A stretch of 64,000 nt of DNA from Silene conica (Eukaryota; Streptophyta; Magnoliopsida; Caryophyllales; Caryophyllaceae). A program made the position numbers and the translations under genes. Shown here one piece after another: positions 1 to 10,180 of this stretch. The notes beneath the pieces are model-generated. The model had not been told where the DNA came from. It worked only from the letters and a program-made list of their open reading frames with translations, and searched no databases. Position 1 is the stretch's first letter; the number at the start of each line of letters is the position of its first letter. The DNA is taken from contig CM055320.2 in assembly GCA_029255685.2 (NCBI GenBank), positions 47,775,910 through 47,839,909 on the forward strand, given 5' to 3'.

Positions 1-519
1 CCACTACGTGTCACACATAACCCGAGTTTAACAGCCCATCACGCTTCTCGAGACATTCAAACATGTTCCCAACTCGTAACTTAAAATAAACAAGTATGTA
101 TAAATTATTTATACCAAATAATTAAGTAATTTAATTAGTATTAATAAATATTAATTAAACTAACTAAAAGAATATAATTTTATTAGGACTAATCATAAAA
201 ATATATATAAAATGTAGGGTTTAAATACAATTATGACGTAAATAATAAAACAAGTATAAATGAGAAATAAATATAAAATTTGAAATATATCAAATTACAA
301 TATATTAACAAAATAAAGAAAATACGAATAAAATTTTATTTTACGAAGTAATCATCAAATATAAAATGATTATGAAATACGAATTAATCGTAGAAATACG
401 ATTTATAAAATAATAATGGTTTACATAAAATAAAATACTTTATAAACATTCCGTTTGGAATACAGCAGTCAAACATGGTTTGACTACCGTTGACCGAGGC
501 TAAAATACGGGGTATTACA
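1..519 (+). mobile_element. Element H: 3' end of an LTR, cut by the window edge
   Basis: AT-rich non-coding sequence ending in CTAAAATACGGGGTATTACA, a typical gypsy LTR end (…TTACA). At 520 the sequence switches abruptly to a stretch that also occurs uninterrupted at 17219 onward, so 519/520 is an insertion boundary. The bases tagtg (520-524) would be the right TSD copy; the left copy is outside the window. No ORF of note. Whether this is a solo LTR or a full element cannot be told from here. Confidence 0.65.
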
Positions 520-2325
520 TAGTGTGAAGTGATTTTAAGGAACACAAATTTTTAATAAATTTTCAGAATGTTACCTTGCTTGTGAGAGCTGTCATTTAAA
601 ATGTGTTCTCTATATGTGTATGAAAATTTTATGTATGATAACCTTCTGAATTAGCTTTCCAATGTTTTTGGTTTCATGTTAAAACGACTTATATTTTGAA
701 AGAAATAAATATTTTAGTCGACAGTGGTCAGATTGTTACTGCACAGTCCCGTTTTGACCATCTTTTTGTAAAGAAATCATTTAAAAACTTGGTTATTGTT
801 TATGCATAATTCCAACTCTACTGTTCAGAATATTCGTTCACGTTTGCAAAATGATACGCCATGTAAAATCTGAACGAGTTGTTATTTGATTGCGATTTTT
901 GCAAGTTGCCCAATTTTCTGTTGATTTGCTGTAAAGTTCTTGTTCAGACCGATTGAGTTGTAAAAATTGTATTAAATAATTTCCATGAGATATGCATTCG
1001 ATTCTTTTTCCTCTGTTTACCTAATTCTTTATATTTTTTATTTTAAAAACTATAATCGCTCGCACGTTAGCTAAGCTGTTATTTAATTATGATTTTTGTA
1101 AGTTGCTGCATAATGTTTAATTGGTGAAATTGTGAGGTATGTAAGTTTCATATAAAAGTTTAATCAAATGTGAATTATGTGTTGTGACCCCGTGATATCC
1201 TGACATGACACTAGTAACATGTATAGTAGGCATATGATACGAGTATGAACCTCACTATATGATAGCATAACCTTGTTTATTTCCTCAAGTTTCAAATTTA
1301 ATCGTTTCAATTATATGTCTAATATTACGACGTCAAAATAATTATGTGCTACTCGTATGTGATGTCAAAAGCATGCTTATCTGAGAAGAGTCTTGCCAAG
1401 TGGCAGAATGAAATTTAACTGGTAAGCTTACTAGCATGATGTAGTAATCTAATGGTTATACGTAATTGTGATTATTTGAACAATGTGAATCTTGTTGATG
1501 TTCTTTCGGAAATTTAAGTATATTGTTATACCATACAGTGAATTGCATATTGTTATATTTAGAATCCGATCACGATGTGTTGAATTATTTATTGTTAACA
1601 TATGATTTATGGAAGTACTAGTCTCGTGAATTCGTTTAATTTCATCGCTAAAATTTTCATAATTCATGAACTACAAGAACAATGTTAAGGAAGAAGAATC
1701 AGAATGCCTCCGTGTAGTCTTAATTCTGAGCTGTAGCTGGTAAACTAGTCCTTGATTGAGTTTATAATTGTCACCAACTACCTTTTAATGTTTCAAACAT
1801 TTCAGAATATTTTCAAAGTGATAAATCAGGATTAAGCTTGATGTTTGATAATTATGGTGATTGTATGCAATACGAGCATTCTGTAGCTACGTGTCGATGA
1901 AATCTTGCTCGAATGTTTAATTGTTGTGCATTGTATAAAACCCTTAAATTGCAAGTCATATATAGTAATAGTTTCATGATGAATGATGTAATATGAGTGG
2001 ACGGGAAATGTACCTAAGTGATTTTGTTAACTTATTGATATCTAGGAATGTCAAACGGTCTTGTGAGTCTATGATTTGTGTATATCTTGTGAAATATTTC
2101 AATGCTCCATGCTTAATTACGTTAATTAATTTTGCTCTATATCTTTTCCTAAAATATAATTACGAACATGAAACGTTTTAATTTGTCAATTATGAACTAT
2201 GAGCTTCTGATTGTTTACATTGTCGTAAATATGTTAACTTTGTGTTAAAACTTTCAAGGGTATGTAAGTGTTAGCTACTCTGATTCTGTTTTGCTGCGTA
2301 ACACGATTCAACCAATTCTAATACC
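520..2325 (+). mobile_element. Element F, first copy: internal region, left part
   Basis: Non-coding AT-rich DNA. Positions 520-2190 match 17219-18882 with scattered substitutions, and 2191-2325 match 37817-37956, where the second copy has been split by solo LTR D. No reading frame of plausible length is shared between the two copies with protein-like character, so this is treated as the non-coding interior of a LARD-like retrotransposon. The last five bases, atacc (2321-2325), are the left TSD of A1. Confidence 0.75.
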
Positions 2326-3231
2326 TGATCCAAATATGGATAATATTGAGGAGGAGATCACGTTGAGAGGCTCGGTGGCCGGAGGCACGGTGGTCGGTGG
2401 CATGGAGGTGGCCGGAGGTACGGTGGTCGGCGGGGAAAGCTTGGTGCACGACTTGCTTGGTCGTAGGGTTTGTGTTGTGAGCAAAACTAATTTAGGGGTG
2501 GTTACAAGTTAGTTATGAGTTGGTTATAGTTGTTAGGAGAGTTTGTTAGTTTGTTACAAGGTAGTTACAAGTTTGTTATTATCTTGTTAGTATGTTATCT
2601 TAGGGTTATTAGGGTTAGCTATTTAATTCTTTTAATTCCTAAGATAGAGTTTATTTAATAAGGATTATTTTAATCGATTAGATTAAGTTTAGGACTTCTA
2701 ATCTCATTAGAGTTTCGAGATTAGGAGACGTGTGGTTGTGCTTTGGGACGTGTGACCTCTAGTATAAATAGGCACATTGTTCTTCTTGTTTTTCATTCAA
2801 GTATTCAATCAATAAAAATTTACAAGTTTTCTTTTTAAGGCATTCTTAAAGAAATCTCAAGGAGTCATCGAGTGTTGATCCGAACCGTTAATATTTGTCG
2901 CGTTTCAAGTATTAGCAAGAATTACAAACTATAGGTCTAGGGAGTAATTCACCATTGTTTGAACCTAGGGCAAACAAATAGCCTTCTACCTTGGGGATTC
3001 ACCTCAAGACCGTCACAACTACAATAACAACCATCATCACCACCACCACCGACGGACGCCACCACCATCGACATCATCACCAACCACCATCACCATCCAT
3101 CGTTCATTATTTTTCAAGATTGTTTCAAGATCGTTCCATACTTTGCCTATTTTATTAATTCATTCAAGATTGTTCTCAAGATTTCCAAGAAAGCTTCCGC
3201 GGACGATTTCTTTGCTCAAGAATTCGTATCA
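2326..3231 (+). repeat. A1 5' LTR
   Basis: 906-bp direct repeat of 6218-7129. Starts TGATCC and ends GTATCA, immediately before the primer site. Its first 180 bp are the frame that in the 3' LTR encodes the pol C-terminus, including a short GC-rich repeat coding Gly-Gly-Thr-Val-Val type units (about 2366-2435). A TATA box lies at 2763-2770 and an AATAAA at 2811-2816. Confidence 0.93.
2763..2770 (+). promoter_or_regulatory. TATA box of A1 5' LTR
   Basis: TATAAATA about 440 bp into the LTR, followed 41 bp later by AATAAA. The same box is kept in the A1 3' LTR (6654-6661) and in both A2 LTRs (38393-38400, 47991-47998). Position and sequence fit a plant pol II promoter in U3. Confidence 0.6.
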
Positions 3232-3235
3232 TCAG

Positions 3236-3247
3236 TGGTATCAGAGC
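3236..3247 (+). other. Primer-binding site of A1
   Basis: TGGTATCAGAGC, complementary to the 3' end of plant initiator tRNA-Met, four bases after the 5' LTR. It primes minus-strand DNA synthesis. The A2 copy (38873-38884) has lost the last base (…GAGT). Confidence 0.85.
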
Positions 3248-3283
3248 TTCGGCTCTTGATTTTCTTTATCTTCAAGACGGTCC

Positions 3284-6200
3284 ATGGAGGGAATTACTAT
3301 GGAGGGCGTGAGGTTCAAGGGGGGAGTAGGAGTGTCGTTACAATTGCAAAGGAACTTGATGTTGCGTAACCTAGAAGTCCAACCCAATCAAACCCCAAAC
3401 GACCAAAGGAACCAAATTTTCTATACCAAGTGCCAAATCCAAGACAAGTGGTGTAGCGTGATCATTGACGGAGGAAGTTGTGCGAACGTTGCTTCCGAGG
3501 AGATGGTGACCAAACTTAACCTAATTACCACCACACACCCAAAACCCTATTTATTACATTGGTTGGAGGACGGGAGTGTTATAGAGGTAACGAGGCAGGT
3601 AAGGGTAGGAATTAAGATGGGATCATACGATCTACCACCCGGATTACCACCTTTACGAGGGATCGAACATCAAATCGATTTAATTCCAGGGGCTGCCCTA
3701 CCTAATAAGGCCGCCTATAGAAGCAATCCGGTGGAGACCAAGGAGTTGCAAAGACAAATTGATGAGTTGTTAGAAAGGGGTTATGTGAGGGAGAGTATGA
3801 GTCCTTGTGCGGTACCGGCATTACTAGTGCCAAAGAAGGATAGGACATGGAGGATGTGTGTGGATAGTAGGGCCGTAAACAATATCACAATCAAGTATAG
3901 GTTTCCAATTCCAAGGTTAGATGGTATGTTGGATGAATTACATGGATCGGTAGTCTTTTCAAAAATCGATCTAAGGAGTGGTTATCATCAAATTAGGATG
4001 AGGGAAGGGGACGAATGGAAGACGGCATTCAAAACCAAACATGGTTTATACGAGTGGTTGGTGATGCCTTTTGGTCTTACTAATGCACCTAGTACTCTCA
4101 TGAGGTTGATGAACGAGATGCTCAAATCGTTCTTGGGAAGGTTTGTGGTAGTTTACTTAGATGATATTTTAATCTATAGCAAATCTATTAATGATCATCT
4201 AATGCACTTAAGATTGGTTTTCGAAACTTTGAAGGAAAGGAAGCTATTCGGGAAGTTGGAGAAGTGTACCTTCTTGGTGGAGAGTGTGGTGTTCTTAGGG
4301 TATGTGGTATCCAAGGAAGGAGTTTCGGTAGATCAAACCAAAATTCAGGCTATAGAATCATGGCCCACGCCTAAAACCGTCATGGAGGTTCGTTCTTTTC
4401 ATGGTCTTGCCTCTTTTTATCGTAGATTTATCAAAAATTTCAGTACCGTCACGAGTCCTATCACGGAGTGTATGAAAAAGAGAGTCTTTGTGTGGACCGA
4501 GGCAGCCCAAAGGGCGTTTGAGACGATAAAAGGGTTGTTATGCAATACACAAATATTAGCATTACCGGATTTCTCACAACCGTTCGAAGTAGAATGTGAT
4601 GCAAGCGGAGTGGGGATTGGGGCGGTTCTTGTACAAGGTAAGAGGCGTATTGCTTATTTTTCGGAGAAACTTAATGGGGCAAGGTTAAATTATTCTACCT
4701 ATGACAAAGAATTCTATGCTATTGTTCGGGCTCTAATGCATTTGAGTCATTATCTTAGACCAAGTCACTTTGTACTTCACTCGGATCATGAATCCTTGAA
4801 ATATATCCATGGTCAACAAAAACTTCAAGGCATGCTAAGTGGGTTGAATTGTTGCAATCTTTTCACTTTTCTTCTAAGTATAAATATGGGAAGAGTAATG
4901 TGGTGGCGGATGCATTGTCAAGGAGGTATACGTTGTTGTCCACATTGGGAGTGAAGCTATTAGGGTTCGAAACCCTAAAGGATTATTATGAAGGGGACGG
5001 TGACTTTGGCGAAGTGTTCCGAGGGTGCAAGGAGGGTACCGTGACCATTGGTGAGTTTATGATGCAAGATGGGTTCCTCTTTAAGGGTAATTGTTTGTGT
5101 GTTCCGAAACATCCTATTCGGGAGTTATTAGTACGTGAGTCTCATGGAGGAGGGTTGGCCGGACACTTTGGCATTCAAAACACATTGGAGGTGTTACGGG
5201 AGCATTTCTTTTGGCCCAAGATGTTAGGGGATGTAACAAGGGTGGTTGGGAAGTGTGTAACATGCCATATAGCCAAAAACAAATTCAAATCGGGCGAGTA
5301 TACCTCTTTGCCGATTCGAAGTAGGCCATGGGAGGACATGTCGATGGATTTTATTGTGGCCTTACCGCGTACTCTAAGAGGGAAAGACGCAATTATGGTT
5401 GTGGTGGATAGGTTTTCAAAGATGGCGCATATTGTGGCTTGTCATAAGACGAATGATGCTAGTAACGTGGCTCATCTTTATTATCGCGAGATAGTACGTT
5501 TACATGGGATACCAAGAACCATTGTGTCAGATAGGGATTCAAAATTCTTAAGCTATTTTTGGAATACCTTTTGGAGGAAGGTAGGGACTAAGTTGTTGTT
5601 TAGTACTTCTCATCATCCTCAAACGGATGGGCAATCGGAGGTTACTAATCGGACTTTGGGAACAATTTTAAGAGGATTGGTGAGCAAGACACAAAAGGAT
5701 TGGGATATCAAATTGGCTCATGCGGAATTCGCTTACAATAGGTCTCCAACATTTGCTACAAAGCACTCACCTTTCGAGATAGTCTATGGGGTTAATCCTT
5801 ATTTACCCTTAGATCTACTTCCATTGCCTATGGATGAGTTGGTTCACAAGGATGTGGAGTCCAAACTCAAGTCTATGATGAAATTACATGAGCAAGTGCG
5901 AGCAAGGATTGAAACCATGAATGAAGCTTAAAAAGAAAGTCGAATAAACATCGTAAGCCACGCTTGTTCGAACCGGGGGATCTGGTTTGAGTGCATCTAA
6001 GGAAGGAGCGGTTTCCGGGGAAGAGGAAAAACAAACTAATGCCCCGTGCGGAGGGTCCATATAAGATTATTGGGCGGGTCAACGATAATGCTTATCAAGT
6101 AGAATTGCCGGGTGACTATGGAGTACACGCTTCATTCAATGTCGGGGATCTATCTAAATATTTGGATGATGACGGTCTCGCAGAATTGAGGACAATTCCT

Positions 6201-6404
6201 TTTAAAGGAGGAGGGGATGATCCAGATATGGATAGCATTGAGGAGGAGATCACGTTGGGAGGCTCGGTGGTCGGAGGCACGGTGGTCGGTGGCATGGAGG
6301 TGGTCGGAGGTACCGTGGTTGGCGGGGAAAGATTGGTGCACGACTTGCTTGGTCGTAGGGTTTGTGTTGTGAGCATAACTAATTTAGGGGTGGTTACAAG
6401 TTAG
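3284..6404 (+). pseudogene. pol: A1 pol pseudogene (protease, RT, RNase H, integrase)
   Basis: Ty3/gypsy pol without gag. In order: an aspartic protease start with Asp-Gly-Gly instead of Asp-Ser-Gly (about 3465); RT with [12 protein letters not shown] and YLDDIL (about 4155); RNase H with ECDASG, YDKEF and HSDHE (about 4590-4790); integrase with a His/Cys zinc finger and the DDE residues in MDFI, SDRD and QTDGQSE (about 5345-5640). Breaks: relative to A2, a 366-bp in-frame deletion between protease and RT at about 3629; a 4-nt deletion near 4829 that shifts the frame; a frame change and stop near 5929; and a TGA at 5988-5990 where relative B has Trp. A2 carries that same TGA. The frame then runs through the polypurine tract into the 3' LTR, as in B. 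Confidence 0.88.
6204..6217 (+). other. Polypurine tract of A1
   Basis: AAAGGAGGAGGGGA directly before the 3' LTR; primes plus-strand synthesis. It is also read as Lys-Gly-Gly-Gly in the pol frame. Confidence 0.85.
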
Positions 6405-7129
6405 TTATGAGTTGGTTCTAGTTTTTAGGAGAGTTTGTTAGTTTGTTACAAGGTAGTTACAAGTTTGTTATTATCTTGTTAGTATGTTATCTTAGGGTTA
6501 TTAGGGTTAGCTATTTAATTCTTTTAATTCCTAAGATAAAGTTTATTTAATAAGGATTATTTTGATCCATTAGATTAAGTTTAGGACTTCTAATCTCATT
6601 ACGGTTTCGAGATTAGGAGGCGTGTGGTTGTGCTTGGGACGTGTGACCTCTAGTATAAATAGGCACATTGTTCTTCTTGTTTTTCATTCAAGTATTCAAT
6701 CAATAAAAATTTACAAGTTTTCTTTTTAAGGCATTCTTAAAGAAATCTCAAGGACTCATCGAGGGTTGATCTGAACCGTTAATATTTGTCACGTTTCAAG
6801 TATTAGCAAGAATTACAAGCTATAGGTCTAGGGAGTAATTCACCATTGTTTGAACTATAGGTCTAGGGCAAACAAATATCCTTCTACATTGGGGATTCAC
6901 CTCAAGACCGTCACAACTACAATAACAACCATCATCACCACCACCACCGACGGACGCCACCACCATCGACATCATCACCGACCACCATCACCATCCATTG
7001 TTCATTATTTTTCAAGATTGTTTCAAGATCGTTTCATACTTTGCCTATTTTATTAATTCATTCAAGATTGTTCTCAAGATTTCCAAGAAAGCTTCCGCGG
7101 ACGATTTCTTTGCTCAAGAATTCGTATCA
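6218..7129 (+). repeat. A1 3' LTR
   Basis: 912 bp, TGATCC…GTATCA, pairing with 2326-3231. Its first part holds the C-terminal codons of pol. Followed by TSD atacc (7130-7134). Confidence 0.93.
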
Positions 7130-8197
7130 ATACCCTTATTATTTTTGAGGTTAGATGTTTACGAGATAACTAATGTGAATTGCTTATGAGTGCTCATTTG
7201 AGTTGAATATTAGTAATTGTTATTCTATTTTGAGAGTTAACGTTTTCTATTGAGGAGACAATATTTTGTTTGTGAGATGGGACGAGTTGTAAGTTGGGTG
7301 AATTTTTTTTTTCTCTATATTTGGTTAGCTTGAGTTATGCATAATGATTCTGTTTTAGGTTGTTCTGGTATAGCGTACAATTTCTTGTTTTATGAACTGT
7401 GGAATTTGTAAGTATACATACAAGCATGTCAATGAAATTGGTTAAGGTATGTACATTGCCATGTTATTTAGCTGATGGGATAAAGTTTGATGAGATAGAG
7501 TTTACTCATGGGTTTAGGACGAAGACCATGATTGATTTTTTATTGACATTGAGACTACACTTCAGTGTTTTATCGAGTTGTCGTATTCCTTGACCTTGAC
7601 TCGTGGGTGAGTAGCTTAGAGTGTTACTCTCTAAGTGTTGAGCAGTTCCTTTAATGGAATATCTGATAATATTGATATTATAATTGAGATGAGAATTGGT
7701 TACTGGTGTTAAGTTATGAGTTATTAGGCCGTTGTGCCATATTGTGTTTTCGGTCGAGTGTGGCATTGGTTGTTGAGTTATATTCTGAGTTTGAAATCGC
7801 TATTGAGATAGTAGTAGTGCCTTGCGGTTTTATCCACCAATTCACTCACCCCTTGTCGCTGGTCTTGGGTCCGACGATGAGAGCAAGATACTTGGTCACT
7901 TGACGTAAGAGTTCATGAGATAGAGTAATGAGTAATACGGAGTATGAGCTAGAACTTTTATGATGAGGTTACGGGGACGTAACCATATTTTTTTTTAAGG
8001 ATGATAGGATTGTAAAATCTTAATGATCTATGATATGGCTAGTTGTTATGACATGGCTAATAGGTATGTCGTGATTATTTGGATATAATTGATAACCCTG
8101 CTACTTATGTTATGCTCTATATCGTGGTTGTTGAAGTGTCATGTGTTTCTGTTGCATGTCAAACTTTGGGGACAAAGTTTTCTTAAGGGGGATGGAA
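7130..8197 (+). mobile_element. Element F, first copy: internal region, right part
   Basis: Matches 48466-49535 almost base for base. Non-coding; the open frames present are short and not protein-like. Ends with a PPT-adjacent hairpin (8161-8180) and a polypurine tract AAGGGGGATGGAA (8185-8197) directly before the LTR start at 8198, a canonical 3' internal boundary. Confidence 0.78.
8161..8180 (+). other. Hairpin next to the F polypurine tract
   Basis: AAACTTTG-GGGA-CAAAGTTT: an 8-bp perfect stem with a 4-nt loop, five bases before the polypurine tract. The same position in element E (27657-27676, 34060-34079) carries a different 8-bp perfect stem with loop AGGA. The second F copy has it at 49499-49518. 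Confidence 0.7.
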
Positions 8198-8273
8198 TGT
8201 AACATTTCACGTTTCTTAAGTGTTATTTATTGTTCATGCTTGCAACGTCTTTCTTTACCGTTATAGGGTGGTA

Positions 8274-8309
8274 AACTTCGGGACGAAGTTCATTTTAAGG
8301 GGCGAAGAC
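8274..8309 (+). other. PPT-like module inside the F LTR
   Basis: AACTTCG-GGA-CGAAGTT hairpin, then TTTTAAGGGGCGAAGAC, then a second LTR-like start TGTAATAC at 8310. This is what normally sits just outside a gypsy 3' LTR, yet here it lies 76-112 bp inside the LTR. Also at about 49612-49648 in the second F LTR and twice in D. Confidence 0.7.
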
Positions 8310-9601
8310 TGTAATACCCTGTATTCCATTTTAATATTTATTATTTATATTGACGTGTATTCGATAATTAATTTATCGAATAAGGTTTATTTTTATATTT
8401 TTTTATATGTTATGAGTAATGTGTCGAATAAGCGTATTAATTAATTTTAAGTTGCGACTTATAAACGGGAACCAGTGTTTTATGTTCTCGGGATGCGTGA
8501 TGGGTTTGGGCTTACGTTTAATGGTTGATGGGTGATATTAGTTGTATAAACATCAAAGGATGAGAACAACAACAAAACCGTAATATTACCTATCGACATT
8601 CTACCCAACTTTTTCATCCATCGACAAATCTCACAAAACTCAAAACCCTAATTCCCCTTCACTCGCTGCCTCTATTTCTGCCTCCTTCCATCAACAAAGC
8701 TTACCCTACTGTGGCCATGAGAAGAACAAGGGAGAAGGAAAAAAACGAGTAAGGAAACCATCACCATTTCATCACCACCATCGTTTTCTTCAAGCGTTGT
8801 GCGGTAGAAAACTAGTAAGTGTTTACAACCTTTTAATAACTTTGTCGATTAGAGTCGTGTTGTCGAGAGTAATCCATGTTCTATGTATATCACGTTTATC
8901 GTTTTTAGACCGTCATAGGACCACCATAACTGTTATGTCGAGGGCCTTGAAAAACGACAGTAGAATGCATTTTGACGATACTCTGTTTCTGCGTGAGTTT
9001 TCTATCTCGTTAACGATTGCGTAATTAATTGTGTTTGGGTGTAATTCTGGTCGTGGGTTATGGGTAAAGGTGGTAGAAGATGATGCGGAACCATCGTTAA
9101 TTCAATCCCAAGAAATATTATTAAACAAAGATATGAGTCATATTAATCAAAGCTACAAGATAGGATCAACTTCCGTTCTTAGGATTGCTTGGGAAGGGAT
9201 TGAAACCCTTGGGGCGTGCGAGTAGAGGAGGCACGAAACCCTAGATTAATTAGGGTTTGTGTTTTATTCTTTTTTGTTATTTTAATTAATTTGTTATTTA
9301 ATTAATTAAGTTTGTTACTAGTTTGTTACAACTAGGTTGTTAAAGTTGTTACAAGGTGGTTACAAAATTAGTTATTAGTTAGTTATGAATTTGTTATTAA
9401 GTTGTTAGGGTTTGTTACTACAACTTAATCTTTTATTTGTTATTTTATCTTTTAGATTAAATAAGGATTATCTTTAATCCATAGGATAGGAATAGAAACC
9501 CTAGGAAGAGTAGTAGTACACGGTTTGGCCGAGCACTTGGGGACCGTGTAGGGTTCTTGTTCTTTCCTATTTCGATTCTGGTTTGTGACGGATGACCTTA
9601 C

Positions 9602-9609
9602 TATAAATA
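9602..9609 (+). promoter_or_regulatory. TATA box of B1 5' LTR
   Basis: TATAAATA in CTATAAATAGGCATCC, unchanged in all four B LTRs (also 13899-13906, 41426-41433, 45722-45729). Related A has TATAAATAGGCAC at the matching place. Confidence 0.65.
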
Positions 9610-9692
9610 GGCATCCTTAGTTGTTTGTTTTATTCATCTTATTATCAAATTATAAACAAAACCTTTTGTTAAGTTTTACTTACAAATCTAAA

Positions 9693-9767
9693 GTATCTGT
9701 GTGAGCTTTAAAACCCGAAGTATCTGTGTGAGCTTCAAAATAATTGAGAGGGTATCTGTGTGAGCTT
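9693..9767 (+). repeat. Three 16-bp direct repeats in the B LTR
   Basis: GTATCTGTGTGAGCTT occurs three times with spacings of 27 and 32 bp, just downstream of the TATA box, so probably in the transcribed leader (R/U5). Present in every B LTR (about 13990, 41517, 45839). A lacks it. Function unknown. Confidence 0.8.
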
Positions 9768-10113
9768 GATCAATTATCCTATCCATCGACAATCATAAAT
9801 CATTCATCAAATCGTTTCACAAATCTTTCAAGTATTAAGTGCTGTGCCTTATTACGTCATCAACAATCTTTATTCAAGAAGATCAAGAAACACCAAGATT
9901 CACCACCACCGTTGACCACCGTCCACGGCGAGCCACGTCACCACCACCGGCCGTTCGTCCGTCCACCATTCATTCATTATTCTTCGTTCTTGGTTATTTT
10001 TCGTTCTTTATTCGTTCAAGATTGTATTATTTTATTAGTATTTTTATTCCGCTGCAACATCCGTATTTTTGTTGATTATCTTTATTGATTATCACCCCAA
10101 ATACGCATCAAAT

Positions 10114-10125
10114 TGGTATCAGAGC
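10114..10125 (+). other. Primer-binding site of B1
   Basis: TGGTATCAGAGC, three bases after the 5' LTR; matches the 3' end of plant initiator tRNA-Met. Confidence 0.9.
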
Positions 10126-10180
10126 TTCGGCTCTTGGTCTAATTTTTATTATACCGGTTCTTGGGAGAAGTTTTGTTACA

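Larger units (their letters stand above)
2326..7129 (+). mobile_element. Element A1: degraded Ty3/gypsy retrotransposon lacking gag
   Basis: A complete LTR-LTR unit with TSD atacc on both sides (2321-2325 and 7130-7134). LTRs are 906 and 912 bp, start TGATCC and end GTATCA. Primer site, pol pseudogene and polypurine tract lie between. The internal region is only 2986 bp: the primer site is followed within about 50 bp by a short remnant ATG and then directly by the protease region, so gag is absent. A2 (37957-48465) sits at the same site of the second F copy with the same TSD and flanks, so the two copies come from duplication of the host element, not from separate insertions. Confidence 0.93.
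9081..10110 (+). repeat. B1 5' LTR
   Basis: 1030 bp, TGATGCGG…CGCATCA. TATA box at 9602-9609; three copies of GTATCTGTGTGAGCTT at 9693-9708, 9720-9735 and 9752-9767, about 90-150 bp downstream of the TATA box. The first 145 bp are also the region read as pol C-terminus in the 3' LTR. Confidence 0.96.

Noticed and set aside
3236-3247. tRNA-Met gene fragments suggested by TGGTATCAGAGC
   Set aside because: Only the 12-base tRNA 3' complement is present at each site, always just inside an LTR; these are primer-binding sites.
8640-8780. Possible captured host exon (AAACCCTAATTCC… with an ATG and a purine-rich frame)
   Set aside because: The stretch is shared by both F LTRs, but no frame extends beyond about 100 aa and no protein family is recognisable; treated as LTR leader.
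9744-10088. 114-aa frame in the B LTR, repeated in every B LTR
   Set aside because: It lies in the LTR leader, ends before the primer site, overlaps another frame (9839-10075), and repeats only because the LTR repeats; no protein-family features.
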